Notes: generated from the letters alone by a model not told the origin. A DNA stretch of 64,000 nt from Novakomyces olei (GCA_016906335.1 JADEYG010000003.1:1-64000); one strand, 5' to 3'; positions 1-11,725 are shown, counted from the first letter of the stretch. Numbers and translations: made by a program.

Positions 1-114
1 CTAACTAACCCTAACTAACCCTAACTAACCCTAACTAACCCTAACTAACCCTGACTAACCCTAACTAACCCTAACTAACCCTAACTAACCCTAACTAACC
101 CTGACTAACCCTGA
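1..114. repeat. Terminal telomere repeat array
   Basis: About eleven copies of a 10-nt unit, CTAACTAACC on the + strand (TTAGTTAGGG on the G-rich strand), fill the first 114 nt. At least three units read CTGACTAACC, which corresponds to TTAGTCAGGG, the unit known from Yarrowia lipolytica telomeres. The C-rich strand runs 5' to 3' into the window, so the chromosome end lies at position 1. The mixture of two variants suggests a degenerate telomerase template or older, recombined repeats. Confidence 0.97.
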
Positions 115-1635
115 CTCTCCCTCCCTTTCATATCCAACAATCTCAATATAATTCTCTACTCCATTCGATCATAAATAACCCTAACCCTAAATAAATATCA
201 CCGTACATTATTCCCCCATACATTATTCCCCCATACACATTATTCTCCATACATTAATCCCCCATACATTAATTCCCCATACATTATTCCCATACATTAA
301 TCCCCCATATATTATTATACCATACATTATTATACATACATTATTCCTCCATACATTATTCCACCATATATTATTATACCATACATTATAATGCCATATA
401 TTATTATACCATATGATTCTACCATATATTATTATACATACATTACTTTACAATAACTTTACAATACATTATTCTACCATATATTATTTACCATACATTA
501 TTATACATACTTTACTTTACAATACATTATTATACCATACATTATTATACGTTTACCTATACATTATTCACTTTACAATACATTATTTTACCATATATTA
601 TTATACCACACATTATTATACATACATTATTCCTCCATACATTATTCCTCCATACATTATTATACATACATTACTTTACAATAACTTTACAATACATTAT
701 TCTACCATACATTATTATACATACATTACTTTACAATAACTTTACAATACATTATTCTACCATATATTATTATACCATACATTATTATACCATACATTAT
801 TATACATACATTATTCCTATACATTAAATTACCATACATTATTATACTATACATTATTATACATACATTGCTTTACAATAAATTATTCTACTATACATTA
901 TTATAATGCCACATAAAATGCATCCTGCGCCGTCATGAGCTTTTTATAAATCTTTAAACCCATATATCTCCATAATTACTAATCCAATCTTGTAAACAAG
1001 TATATATTTACACTCCTACTGCACCCCTCTATCCAACCATACACTTTTTGTAAAAACACTTGTTCATTCGACGTTTTGTCACCTCTACACATGGACTACA
1101 CACTCTTAATTTTTCTTATTTTTCTGACGTTTTTCTTATTATACTTTATTACTATGGGGCTCTCTCTATAATATTTTTATTATATTATCAGATAGCTATA
1201 ATATGTGTAGACCATCTTGTATAATAATTATATTTTATAAATTCAGCAGCCCTACCCTCGCCGCAATATGGTTTGCCAATGTATTAGAATTAAGGCGGAA
1301 ACTATTTTTGCTCTTACGTCGTTCTTACCCCCGTTTATGCCAATTTCCTTAGCATTCCCGCGCAATTTCCCATATTATAATTTGGAATTTAGTCGGAAAA
1401 TTCTCCCTAAAAAACCCTGCCTCCACGTTTCTCCTACCATTCTTATTAGAATTACGCCATAATTCGCGGGAATGCTAAGGAAATTGGCATGACCCCCCCC
1501 TCATACATTAATTATTTTTCGAAATGGAATTATGGCGTAAAGGAAAAGCGAAAACCCTGACTAGAATTATACATAATAAGAATCACATTACATAAAAATG
1601 GAATTTCGCCATAATTCCGTCTTGAATATATCTAG
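115..1635. repeat. Subtelomeric module A, copy 1
   Basis: AT-rich subtelomeric block starting CTCTCCCTCCCTTTC and ending GAATATATCTAG. The first 800 nt are a degenerate minisatellite of words such as CATACATTATTATAC. The rest is a fixed sequence with a perfect 26-bp inverted repeat. It recurs almost unchanged at 2764-4221, in part at 4581-5635, and as an end fragment at 9738-9961. Open frames inside are low-complexity Ile/Tyr/Leu/Thr strings or repeat-borne frames and are not credible genes. Confidence 0.9.
1337..1490. repeat. 26-bp inverted repeat (hairpin) in module A1
   Basis: The arms 1337-1362 and 1465-1490 are perfect reverse complements, starting ATGCCAATTTCC, with about 100 nt between them. 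Equivalent pairs lie at 3923-3948/4051-4076 in A2 and 5338-5363/5466-5491 in A3. In the partial copy A4 only the right arm remains (9756-9781). It looks like a small inverted-repeat element or a structured end carried inside module A; no protein is encoded. Confidence 0.85.
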
Positions 1636-2125
1636 GCTGCGTTGGTTCCAACCTCGACCTTTACGCATGCCCGACAAGCCTTGCAAGCAACTACCTTTAA
1701 ACCAAAGGCCTCCTCGATTCCCAAGTACTCCATGACTGAGTATATCTGTTCAAGTCTTTAATTACTACTAGAAACATGCTGTAATCTATTTTCGATATAA
1801 TGCGAATCTTATTATTAATAGTGTGAATTTCCTTTCCGTCGTCGCGATTTTTACCATATATTAACCTGGAATTATGCAGTAAAATCTACCCTCGAAAACC
1901 CTGTTTGACTATTTGTTATTCAATTCTTATTAGAATTACGCCGTAATTCGCGACGACGAGCAGCAAATTCACATGACCCCCCTCCCATACATTAATTAAT
2001 TTTCAAACTGGAATTACGCCGTAATTCTACGTAGAACACCCTAACAAAAAATATAGCTAATAAAAACTACGATACATATATTTCGAATTACGGCGTAATT
2101 CGCGCAGGAATATGTATAGAATTAC
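1636..2125 (-). pseudogene. Module B copy 1: 5' stub of OrsD-like gene plus its upstream flank
   Basis: This stretch is nearly identical to 9258-9745. On the minus strand it holds the start codon and the first 33 or so codons (1732 down to 1636) of the zinc-finger gene seen more fully at 8784-9354, together with about 390 nt of its upstream DNA. The coding part stops at the junction with module A, so this is a truncated duplicate. The flank carries repeated near-palindromes of the form GAATTACGCCGTAATTC (near 1932, 2009 and 2086). Confidence 0.8.
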
Positions 2126-2401
2126 ATTACACATAAATGAAATTTCGCAATAGCTTCGTCTTGAATATATATTTTTTGAATATATTTATATTAGTCTCCA
2201 TGCTTAATAAATACTTATATTTATACCATATACATTCCTACATACATTATTCCCCCATACATTAATCCCCATACATCATTTTACCAAACATTATTCCTCC
2301 ATAACCCTAACCCCCATTACCATTCTCTATTTTATAAACTTCTTCCCCCAACATGCTATCATTCTCTTATAATAAATTACTAACCCTAACATTCATACAC
2401 T
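2126..2401. other. AT-rich spacer without gene
   Basis: AT-rich sequence with scattered CATACATTATTCCCCC words like those in module A and short AACCCTAA telomere-like words. No coding frame or RNA gene is visible. Confidence 0.7.
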
Positions 2402-2763
2402 TAGAACTAAATAACCCTAATTCTTCTCACTTTAACCATAGCCCTACCTCCTAACTCCATCAACTTCCATCTGCTTCCCTCAACTCTTCCAAAATCTTTC
2501 TTTCTTCATCTCCCATCACTTTTCCACATCCCCTCACACCCCTTCAATCTATTATTATTCACATTTTCCGCCCTTTTAAAACTTTTACATCATCATTTTT
2601 ATTTGATCCTTTCTAAACTTTAACCAAATATTATAAAATACTAAATAATATTAAAACAATCTTCCTTTCAATAACTGTCCTTTATCAAACATTTTTTTGG
2701 CAACTTCTACATTACTCTATTCCCATTTTCTATTTCCCTTTACTTCCTATCTCAACTCCAACT
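2402..2763. repeat. Subtelomeric module C, copy 1
   Basis: A pyrimidine-rich 360-nt block that begins TAGAACTAAATAACCC. It is almost identical to 4219-4580. In both places it directly precedes a copy of module A, so C-A behaves as a tandemly duplicated unit. No coding capacity is seen. Confidence 0.88.
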
Positions 2764-4221
2764 CTCTCCCTCCCTTTCATATCCAACAATCTCAATATAA
2801 TTCTCTACTCCATTCGATCATAAATAACCCTAACCCTAAATAAATATCACCGTACATTATTCCCCCATACATTATTCCCCCATACACATTATTCTCCATA
2901 CATTAATCCCCCATACATTAATTCCCCATACATTATTCCCATACATTAATCCCCCATATATTATTATACCATACATTATTATACATACATTATTCCTCCA
3001 TACATTATTCCACCATATATTATTATACCATACATTATAATGCCATATATTATTATACCATATGATTCTACCATATATTATTATACATACATTACTTTAC
3101 AATAACTTTACAATACATTATTCTACCATATATTATTTACCATACATTATTATACATACTTTACTTTACAATACATTATTATACCATACATTATTATACA
3201 TACATTATTCACTTTACAATACATTATTTTACCATATATTATTATACCACACATTATTATACATACATTATTCCTCCATACATTATTCCTCCATACATTA
3301 TTATACATACATTACTTTACAATAACTTTACAATACATTATTCTACCATATATTATTATACCATACATTATTATACCATACATTATTATACATACATTAT
3401 TCCTATACATTAAATTACCATACATTATTATACTATACATTATTATACATACATTGCTTTACAATAAATTATTCTACTATACATTATTATAATGCCACAT
3501 AAAATGCATCCTGCGCCGTCATGAGCTTTTTATAAATCTTTAAACCCATATATCTCCATAATTACTAATCCAATCTTGTAAACAAGTATATATTTACACT
3601 CCTACTGCACCCCTCTATCCAACCATACACTTTTTGTAAAAACACTTGTTCATTCGACGTTTTGTCACCTCTACACATGGACTACACACTCTTAATTTTT
3701 CTTATTTTTCTGACGTTTTTCTTATTATACTTTATTACTATGGGGCTCTCTCTATAATATTTTTATTATATTATCAGATAGCTATAATATGTGTAGACCA
3801 TCTTGTATAATAATTATATTTTATAAATTCAGCAACCCTACCCTCGCCGCAATATGGTTTGCCAATGTTTTGGAATTAAGGCGGAAACTATTTTTGCTCT
3901 TACGTCGTTCTTACCCCCGTTTATGCCAATTTCCTTAGCATTCCCGCGCAATTTCCCATATTATAATTTGGAATTTAGTCGGAAAATTCTCCCTAAAAAA
4001 CCCTGCCTCCACGTTTCTCCTACCATTCTTATTAGAATTACGCCATAATTCGCGGGAATGCTAAGGAAATTGGCATGACCCCCCCCTCATACATTAATTA
4101 TTTTTCGAAATGGAATTATGGCGTAAAGGAAAAGCGAAAACCCTGACTAGAATTATACATAATAAGAATCGCATTACATAAAAATGGAATTTCGCCATAA
4201 TTCCGTCTTGAATATATCTAG
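2764..4221. repeat. Subtelomeric module A, copy 2
   Basis: Second long copy of module A, offset by 2649 nt from the first and about 60 nt shorter because one stretch of the CATACATTATTATAC minisatellite is missing. It carries the same 26-bp inverted repeat (3923-3948 and 4051-4076) and ends with the same GAATATATCTAG. Confidence 0.9.
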
Positions 4222-4580
4222 AACTAAATAACCCTAATTCTTCTCACTTTAACCATAGCCCTACCTCCTAACTCCATCAACTTCCATCTGCTTCCCTCAA
4301 CTCTTCCAAAATCTTTCTTTCTTCATCTCCCATCACTTTTCCACATCCCCTCACACCCCTTCAATCTATTATTATTCACATTTTCCGCCCTTTTAAAACT
4401 TTTACATCATCATTTTTATTTGATCCTTTCTAAACTTTAACCAAATATTATAAAATACTAAATAATATTTAAACAATCTTCCTTTCAATAACTGTCCTTT
4501 ATCAAACATTTTTTTGGCAACTTCTACATTACTCTATTCCCATTTTCTATTTCCCTTTACTTCCTATCTCAACTCCAACT
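4222..4580. repeat. Subtelomeric module C, copy 2
   Basis: Near-perfect copy of 2402-2763, joined to the end of module A2 at TCTAGA and leading into module A3. Confidence 0.88.
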
Positions 4581-5635
4581 CTCTCCCTCCCTTTCATATC
4601 CAACAATCTCAATATAATTCTCTACTCCATTCGATCATAAATAACCCTAACCCTAAATAAATTACACATTATTATACATACATTATTCCTCCATACATTA
4701 TTCCTCCATACATTATTATACATACATTACTTTACAATAACTTTACAATACATTATTCTACCATATATTATTATACCATACATTATTATACCATACATTA
4801 TTATACATACATTATTCCTATCATTAAATTACCATACATTATTATACTATACATTATTATACATACATTGCTTTACAATAAATTATTCTACTATACATTA
4901 TTATAATGCCACATAAAATGCATCCTGCGCCGTCATGAGCTTTTTATAAATCTTTAAACCCATATATCTCCATAATTACTAATCCAATCTTGTAAACAAA
5001 TATATATTTACACTCTTACTGCTCCCCTCTATCCAACCATACACTTTTTGTAAAAACACTTGTTCTTTCGACGTTTTGTCACCTCTACACATGGACTACA
5101 CACTCTTAATTTTTCTTATTTTTCTGACGTTTTTCTTATTATACTTCTATTACTATGTTGCCCTCTCTATAATATTTATATTATATTATCAGATAACTAT
5201 AATATGTGTAGCACATCTTGTATAATAAATATATTATATAAATACAACAACCCTACCCTCGCCGCAATATGGTTTGCCAATGTTTTGGAATTAAGGCGGA
5301 AACTATTTTTGCTCTTACGTCGATCTTACCCCCGTTTATGCCAATTTCCTTAGCATTCCCGCGCAATTTCCCATATTATAATTTGGAATTTAGTCGGAAA
5401 ATTCTCCCTAAAAAACCCTGCCTCCACGTTTCTCCTACCATTCTTATTAGAATTACGCCATAATTCGCGGGAATGCTAAGGAAATTGGCATGACCCCCCC
5501 TCATACATTAATTATTTTTCGAAATGGAATTATGGCGTAAAGGAAAAGCGAAAACCCTGACTAGAATTATACATAATAAGAATCGCATTACATAAAAATG
5601 GAATTTCGCCATAATTCCGTCTTGAATATATCTAG
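4581..5635. repeat. Subtelomeric module A, copy 3 (shortened)
   Basis: Third copy of module A. It lacks about 400 nt of the minisatellite part but keeps both ends, the inverted repeat arms (5338-5363, 5466-5491) and the terminal GAATATATCTAG. It abuts the fossil retrotransposon at 5636. Confidence 0.88.
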
Positions 5636-8600
5636 ACTTCGGCCCATCTCGCCTGTCTTCTAGAGAGCTGTTTCGTCGTTGTAAATGTCTGTAAGTTGCG
5701 ATGGTCTGTGTAGACAATAATTGGTATAGCATGACCTTGCAAATACGTTCTCCAAACTTTGAAAGCCCAAACTATAGCTAACAACTCTTTATCATGTATG
5801 TCGTAGTTAGTCTCTGCTGGTGTAAGCTTTCGGCTTATAAATGCAACTGGTCGTCTGCCTTTTTCTGGCCCTTGCGTCAACACTGCTCCGAGTGCAAAAT
5901 CAGACGCATCCGTTTCGATAATACATTGTTGATCTGGGTCATAGTGTTGTAGCATCACATCGCTAACGAAACATTTTTTCAATTTAGCAAAGCTTTCCTG
6001 CTGCTCTGTCTCCCATATAAACTTTTCATTTTTCTTTAGCGTTCGTGTTATCGGCAACGCTATCTTCGCAAAATCTTTTATAAATCTCCTGTAGTAGTTG
6101 CAAAAACCAAGGAAGACTTGAACATCGTGCACAGATCTTGGTGGCTCCCATTGCAAAATAGGTTCCCTTTTATCTGCGCACATCGACACTCCATTCGTCG
6201 ATAAGTTGTAACCAAGAAATTCGACGCTTTCTTTGTGAAATGCGCATTTCTCGTCCTTAGCATAAAGATTATTCTCTCTCAATCTTCTTAATACTTCTTT
6301 CACATCGTTCACATGCGATTCCCTATCGCGTGAAAATACCAAAATGTCGTCCAGATAGATTAACACTTTGTAATCTAATAAATCTCGAAACACATCATTC
6401 ATCAAGTTTTGGAACGTGGCGGGTGCATTGGTAAGACCAAAAGGCATGACCAAATATTCGAAATGCCCGTACCTTGTTCGAAAGGCAGTCTTCCATTCAT
6501 CCCCTTCTTTTATCCTGATAAGATTGTATGCTCCTCTGAGATCGATTTTTGACATAATCTTAACTCCAGTAAGTTTGTCAATAAGGTCATCGATACGTGG
6601 GATTGGGTACTTGTTCTTGATAGTAATCGAATTCAATCCACGATAATCGACACACAATCGTAATTCTCCATTTTTCTTTGGTACAAATAGAACTGGCGCT
6701 CCTGCAGGCGACTTGGAACGACGTATAAATCCCTTAGCCAAGTTCTCTTCCAAATAATCCAATAAATACTTCTGTTCCTTTGGGTTGACACTGTAGACTG
6801 GCCCGAAAGGTACAACAGAATCCTTTGTTAGTTCGATCTCGTGATCGTAACTTCTGTGTGGAGGCAATGTTTCCACGTTCTTTTCTTCAAACACATCTTT
6901 AAAGTCAGTATACTCTGGTGGTATTGTATTTGTAACCATCTCTTCATCCGTGGTAATACTGCTCAACTGTATATTCGAAATTTCGTCTTTCACCGTAGGA
7001 GTACTTGCATTGCGAGGCTTTATAGTTCCATTAATCCAATCAATATCTGGATTGTGCTTCTGAAACCATGGTAACCCAAGGATGGCGTCGTTCTTGCCAA
7101 TATTGGTAACAAGGAATGATTCTTCAGATACAAAACCTTGTACATCGACATGTAGATCCTTCGTCTTTATGGGTACTCCACCTCGTGCAATATGCTTTCC
7201 ATTTGCAACTCTGACAAATATAGGTGTTTTCAGACGTTCGGTCTCGGCCTTAAGTGCCAAAACAGTTCTTGGATTAATAAAATTAGTGTCTGACCCACTG
7301 TCTAGTAGCACTTTAATTCTCTTGCCGTTTACAACACACGACAACTCAAACCTCCCATAAGGTTTATCGTCTGGTGGCTTTTTCTGTGCCATCACCCCTA
7401 GAGACACCACCGTCGGCTCTAGGCTTGGCCTTTTAAATTCTTCGAATCCTCTGCTCTCACATCTCTCGCAGGATATGGTGCAGGACAATACTTCGAAACA
7501 TGTCCTTCTTCATTGCAACGATAACATTTGACCTTAAAGCCAACATGCTTCGGTTTAGCGTTCCTGTTAGCACGGACGCTATCTTTCAAACTTGCTCTTG
7601 TCTCCAAAAAGTCAACTTCCATAGGTGTATAACCAGCCGAGCCCACTCCACGGTACTCCGGTATTCTCTTCACCGTTCTGGTTCTAGCCTTGCTTCGTTC
7701 AAACAAGCGAGTATCAATCTTAACGCATTCTTCAATGAGCTTCTCAAGCTCTTCTGGCGGATCGCGACGAGCCAATTCGTCTTTGATATCCTCTTTAAGT
7801 CCTTCGTAGAACTGCGCAACGAGCGCATCGTTGTTCCACGTAAGCCACGACTTAACACGCTCAAACTCTGTGGCATAATGCGACACGGATCCCTTCTGTC
7901 TCAATAAGCGGATCTGTCTTTCAGCCGTTCTGCGGACGTCCCTGTCCCCGAACATTTTCTCCAAGGTTTGGCAAAAATTGTTAAAATCGTCAAGTATGGC
8001 GCCATTGTCGCTACGGACATGTGGCTCAAACCATTTAAAAGCAACTCCCCTAAGGTAGGAGGCTGCAAACATAACACGCTGCCGATCCGTGCTGTATCGT
8101 TCCGGTTGTCCCGCGATGACCATCTGGACATGGGTCAGAAAATCCCCCGTTTGCGAACGATCGCCCGAAAAGTACGGCGGAGGAGCAAGCTTAGGCTCCT
8201 TGGTGCGCGTGTTGGACACGATTCCATTAGCGGCGCGAAGTCGCTCACTAAGGCTCTGGTTTTCCGTTTCGAGTCTCTCGAGGCGAGCCGTCGTTTGCTC
8301 AAGAAACGATTGTAGCTGCTGATAATCCATCGTAAAAAGCTCGAAGAAAACGTCACAGTCCCCGAATCGTGGACGTGTAATACTGTTATGGTTGTAGAAG
8401 GCGAAAGCCTAAAGGAGAACCCAATTGCCGGATTTCACGCCGGCTCTGGGACTATGAGAAAATTAAGAGATAGAACTGGGTTTAAAAGATTGGGTCTCCC
8501 CAAAGTTCGATTACACGTAGCGAGAAAAGTAGAAGCAGGACCTCTATTTATATCCTCGCTACGTAGAATATTCTAGAAACACTAACTACTTAAACGATTA

Positions 8601-8783
8601 AACAAACTAACAAGTAAAAGCAGTCAGAACAATAATAGTCAATAAATAATAAATAATAAGTAAATATTTAAATAAATATTCAATATTAAATAAAGACAAC
8701 AAACAAATAATAATATAGCGCTTCAATAGCGTCGGTGCTATCGAAGACGCAATAACAATATAGAAATAAATTAAATCGTAACA
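5636..8783 (-). mobile_element. Fossil Ty3/Gypsy LTR retrotransposon (incomplete)
   Basis: A minus-strand LTR element of the Ty3/Gypsy (Metaviridae) family. From right to left it shows a candidate LTR (8376-8783), a gag region (about 7419-8330) with a capsid-like domain and a CCHC zinc knuckle (CYRCNEEGHVSKYC), then an overlapping pol region (about 5632-7488) with an aspartic protease (LLDSGSD), reverse transcriptase (YLDDILVF) and RNase H. Overlap of gag and pol in different frames is usual for this family, which uses frameshifting or read-through. No integrase and no second LTR are seen, so the copy is incomplete. The long open frames suggest a fairly recent insertion. It sits inside a subtelomeric OrsD-like gene on the right and abuts module A3 on the left. 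Confidence 0.93.
8376..8783 (-). repeat. Candidate LTR of the Ty3/Gypsy element
   Basis: About 408 nt bounded by TG and CA: on the minus strand it begins TGTTACGATT and ends GTATTACA. The outer boundary falls exactly where the OrsD-like reading frame loses its family match. The inner boundary is about 46 nt upstream of the gag start. Only one copy is visible in the window, so the exact ends are inferred rather than proven by comparison. Confidence 0.6.
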
Positions 8784-9354
8784 CCCACGGTGGAATGTCT
8801 CTTTGATCGACATCACTTTCTGTTGCAGCACTGGGAAGGGTTATAAGGGTCTTTTCCAAGAACTTTCCTACAACGCCCTCCGCGGCTGAATTTGAGCTTG
8901 GTTTTAAACCATCTTTCGCAGCAACACGAAAATATTTCAGAAATTGATTCTCTGTAAAACAAGTTTGTAGGGGTGAACAAACAATATGATCTTTTGATGT
9001 TCGAACAGTATGTTCTTTTGAGATATGCTGCTCAATGACCTTTCGCGATGTTGAAGCAGCATCATAGCAAAAACTGCAGTAGTAGCCTTGGCAAACCTTT
9101 AGAAATAATAACGGTTCAACCACTTCACGCAGGCTCGGCGTGCTCCAATATATATTCAAAACAGGAGCGATATTCACGTCGTTTGCATTAATTACAGAAA
9201 GTGCAATTTGAAGTTCAGTTGACTTTAGCTTATGCGCCTGACGCAAATGCCTTTCGGCTGCGTTGGTTCCAACCTCGACCTTTACGCATGCCCGACAAGC
9301 CTTGCAAGCAACTACCTTTAAACCAAAGGCCTCCTCGATTCCCAAGTACTCCAT
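8784..9354 (-). pseudogene. OrsD/DUF3505-like zinc-finger protein, interrupted
   Basis: The frame starts at 9354 and gives about 190 residues of family-like sequence before the retrotransposon LTR takes over at 8784. Two C2H2-like units are visible: CKACRACV with a downstream HLRQAH (residues 18-41), and CSFCYDAA with HISKEH (about 94-116). A conserved block of the QTCF...KYF kind follows. This pattern is known from the OrsD (DUF3505) domain of filamentous fungi, often found in multi-copy genes, some linked to helicases. The first 33 codons and the upstream DNA are duplicated at 1636-2125. I infer a multi-copy subtelomeric gene, possibly the front end of a telomere-linked protein; no helicase part is in this window. 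Confidence 0.7.
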
Positions 9355-9745
9355 GACTGAGTATATCTGTTCAAGTCTTTAATTACTACTAGAAACATGC
9401 TGTAATCTATTTTCGATATAATGCGAATCTTATTATTAATAGTGTGAATTTCCTTTCCGTCGTCGCGATTTTTACCATATATTAACCTGGAATTATGCAG
9501 TAAAATCTACCCTCGAAAACCCTGTTTGACTATTTGTTATTCAATTCTTATTAGAATTACGCCGTAATTCGCGACGACGAGCAGCAAATTCACATGACCC
9601 CCCTCCCATACATTAATTAATTTTCAAACTGGAATTACGCCGTAATTCTACGTAGAACACCCTAACAAAAAATATAGCTAATAAAAACTACGATACATAT
9701 ATTTCGAATTACGGCGTAATTCGCGCAGGAATATGTGTAGAATTA
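9355..9745. repeat. Module B copy 2: upstream flank of the OrsD-like gene
   Basis: Non-coding DNA nearly identical to 1733-2125. It contains several near-palindromes of the GAATTACGCCGTAATTC type (near 9554, 9630 and 9707). It passes directly into the end fragment of module A. Being upstream of the OrsD-like start in both copies, it probably includes that gene's promoter. Confidence 0.8.
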
Positions 9746-9961
9746 CGCCATAATTCGCGGGAATGCTAAGGAAATTGGCATGACCCCCCCCTCATACATT
9801 AATTATTTTTCGAAATGGAATTATGGCGTAAAGGAAAAGCGAAAACCCTGACTAGAATTATACATAATAAGAATCACATTACATAAAAATGGAATTTCGC
9901 CATAATTCCGTCTTGAATATATCTAGGAATTTCGCCATAATTCCGTCTTGAATATATCTAG
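9738..9961. repeat. Subtelomeric module A, 3' fragment (copy 4)
   Basis: End fragment of module A containing the right arm of the inverted repeat (9756-9781) and the terminal GAATATATCTAG. The last 35 nt, ATTTCGCCATAATTCCG to TCTAG, are duplicated in tandem (9892-9926 and 9927-9961). Confidence 0.85.
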
Positions 9962-9980
9962 ACTAACCCTAACTAACCCT
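9962..9980. repeat. Internal telomere tract
   Basis: Two telomere units, ACTAACCCTAACTAACCC, in the same orientation as the terminal array, placed exactly between the end of module A and unique DNA. This layout resembles Y' elements joined through telomeric tracts in Saccharomyces and marks the inner border of the subtelomeric mosaic. Confidence 0.85.
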
Positions 9981-10597
9981 TTACTAGTTTTTACCGTTTT
10001 CCATTAAATTATCTTCTAAATCTTATATATGTTGATTCATACGCGTTTTGTAGACTGGATTCAGTCACTAGTTATGTGTTGGCTAGTAATAGATTGACTC
10101 TGTTGGAAGATGAATTTGTTATCCTCTCATACTACTTTTGTTTATGTCGTTTTCTCCAATTTGTGAATACTTTTAACCTCATTCATATTCCTATTAATCT
10201 CTAGCACTTCTCAAAATGTTCTCTATTTTTTACAAGTGCGGATTCAATACATTAAAATGTCAAGGTTATGTGATCACTATGTACCAAAAAGCGGCAAATC
10301 CTTCACTTACCGTCAAATACAATGCACACTTAATGCTTTTACGCACTCTAATATAACTTCACCGTACAATCTCAATTCGTTAGAGCCCCAGAACCCAAAA
10401 AAATAGTATATGAAGAATCATCGTTTTCATCGTTAGTATGAAAGCGCTAGTATACGTCTACGTACAAAAATCGGACCCCTAAATACTCATACGTTATGGG
10501 CATAAAGCGAGCCTGTGGCCAAATAAGCCAAAAATTATGTCCGCCTGAATAAAACATGAATTCATTAGATATCTTTAACTATTTCACGACAGGCTTT
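9981..10597. other. Intergenic, no gene seen
   Basis: Unique AT-rich DNA between the subtelomeric mosaic and the first host gene. I see no coding frame, RNA gene or clear motif. Confidence 0.6.
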
Positions 10598-11725
10598 TCA
10601 GGCACCCTTGCTTTGCAAAAACTTGAACGTATCCACAATACTCTTCTCCAATGTAATGTAATCGATTCTCAGCAAGTTCCTAGAACGCGAATTGTCATAG
10701 CCACTCAAGGACGCCGGCTTATCCGACTCCATTTTAGCAGGGAGCTTGTCTGAATATTCTGGAAAGTTTTTCTTTACAATCTCGGCCACCTGCTTCATAT
10801 CAAAGTCGCCGGCTATTGTGAAAAATCGCTTTCCACCGGCATCGGGAATCTCCATCGCCCGGACATGCGCAAGAGCGACGTCACGTACATCAACCCAGTA
10901 ATAAGATCCGGTAGGGGGCAGCTTTTCTTTCCATCCACCCTGCGCGAGGGAAACAAGACTGGCATTCGATGTGTTGATCGTGGCCAGTGTAAAGCCCGGC
11001 GGGCAGTTAATTACTGGGCCAAAGACCAAAGGAGGGCAAATGGTGGCAATGTCAAAGCCAGGTTTCTCCTCCGCCACAAATGACCAGGCCGCTTCCTCGG
11101 CAACCTTCTTGCTTGCACGATAGGTTTTGGCTCTATCAGCCAGACCCTCGCTGTACGTAACCGGGTTCCAGTTGCTTTCGCTGTACTCTGCCGGTGGCGC
11201 ATCAGGGTCGACCATAGACGCAAAGGAAGACGTGATAACCACACGCTTGACACTAGGCGCTTTCGTCTTGATCGCGTTCAGAATACCCTTAGTGCCATAA
11301 ACGGCAGGCTCAAGCAGCTCCTTGGGGTCTTGAAATTTGAAGTGAAACGGGCTTGCTGTGTGAAGCACTGCATCAAACGGCGGATCAGACACAACTGCCT
11401 TGTCAAAGGCACCTTCTGCCGCGATATCGGGAACAATCACATAAGAAATTTGGCCGCTCGGAAGATGCGCATAAGCAGCCAAAATGCTTTCGCCTTTTTC
11501 CGCACTGCGCACAGTAGTCACAACAGTATGCTTTTCTGCCAGTAGCGTCTTGCAACGGCAGAAGCCACGGTCAGTACTTTGGGCACGATTCATTCGTAGT
11601 TTGTATGCCTTACCTCCAAAATGTGTGCGGCAATAAAGCCAGAGCCACCTTTGCAAAGAAACTAGTCAGTTTATCCAGATTGTTATGCTGCGGAGCCTCT
11701 ACATACCTGTAACGAGAACCTTCAT
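10598..11725 (-). CDS. GRE2-type NADPH-dependent aldehyde/ketone reductase
   Basis: Extended short-chain dehydrogenase of the GRE2 / dihydroflavonol-reductase-like family, which reduces aldehydes, ketones and methylglyoxal in the cytosol with NADPH. Three exons, 11725-11707, 11648-11614 and 11548-10598, give 334 residues, close to the 342 of yeast Gre2. Exons 1 and 2 join to MKVLVTGGSGFIAAHILE, the Rossmann glycine motif. The catalytic Tyr and Lys lie in TYRASKK, and DVRDVALAH is the usual NSDHL-like signature. Introns have GTATGT and GTAAGG donors and a TACTGAC branch in intron 2. The substrate cannot be told from sequence. As a neighbour of other oxidoreductases it may remove an aldehyde intermediate (inference). 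Confidence 0.88.

Noticed and set aside
413-739. Open frames rich in Ile, Tyr, Leu and Thr in module A (also at 3062-3325)
   Set aside because: They are translations of the CATACATTATTATAC minisatellite, with no start context and no family.
1268-1462. A 64-codon frame repeated at 1268, 3854 and 5269
   Set aside because: Its conservation follows from duplication of module A; it overlaps an inverted repeat and resembles no protein.
2402-4580. Possible CRISPR-like or satellite array in the duplicated subtelomere
   Set aside because: The repeats are long modules and degenerate minisatellite, without regular spacers; this is ordinary subtelomeric duplication in a eukaryote.
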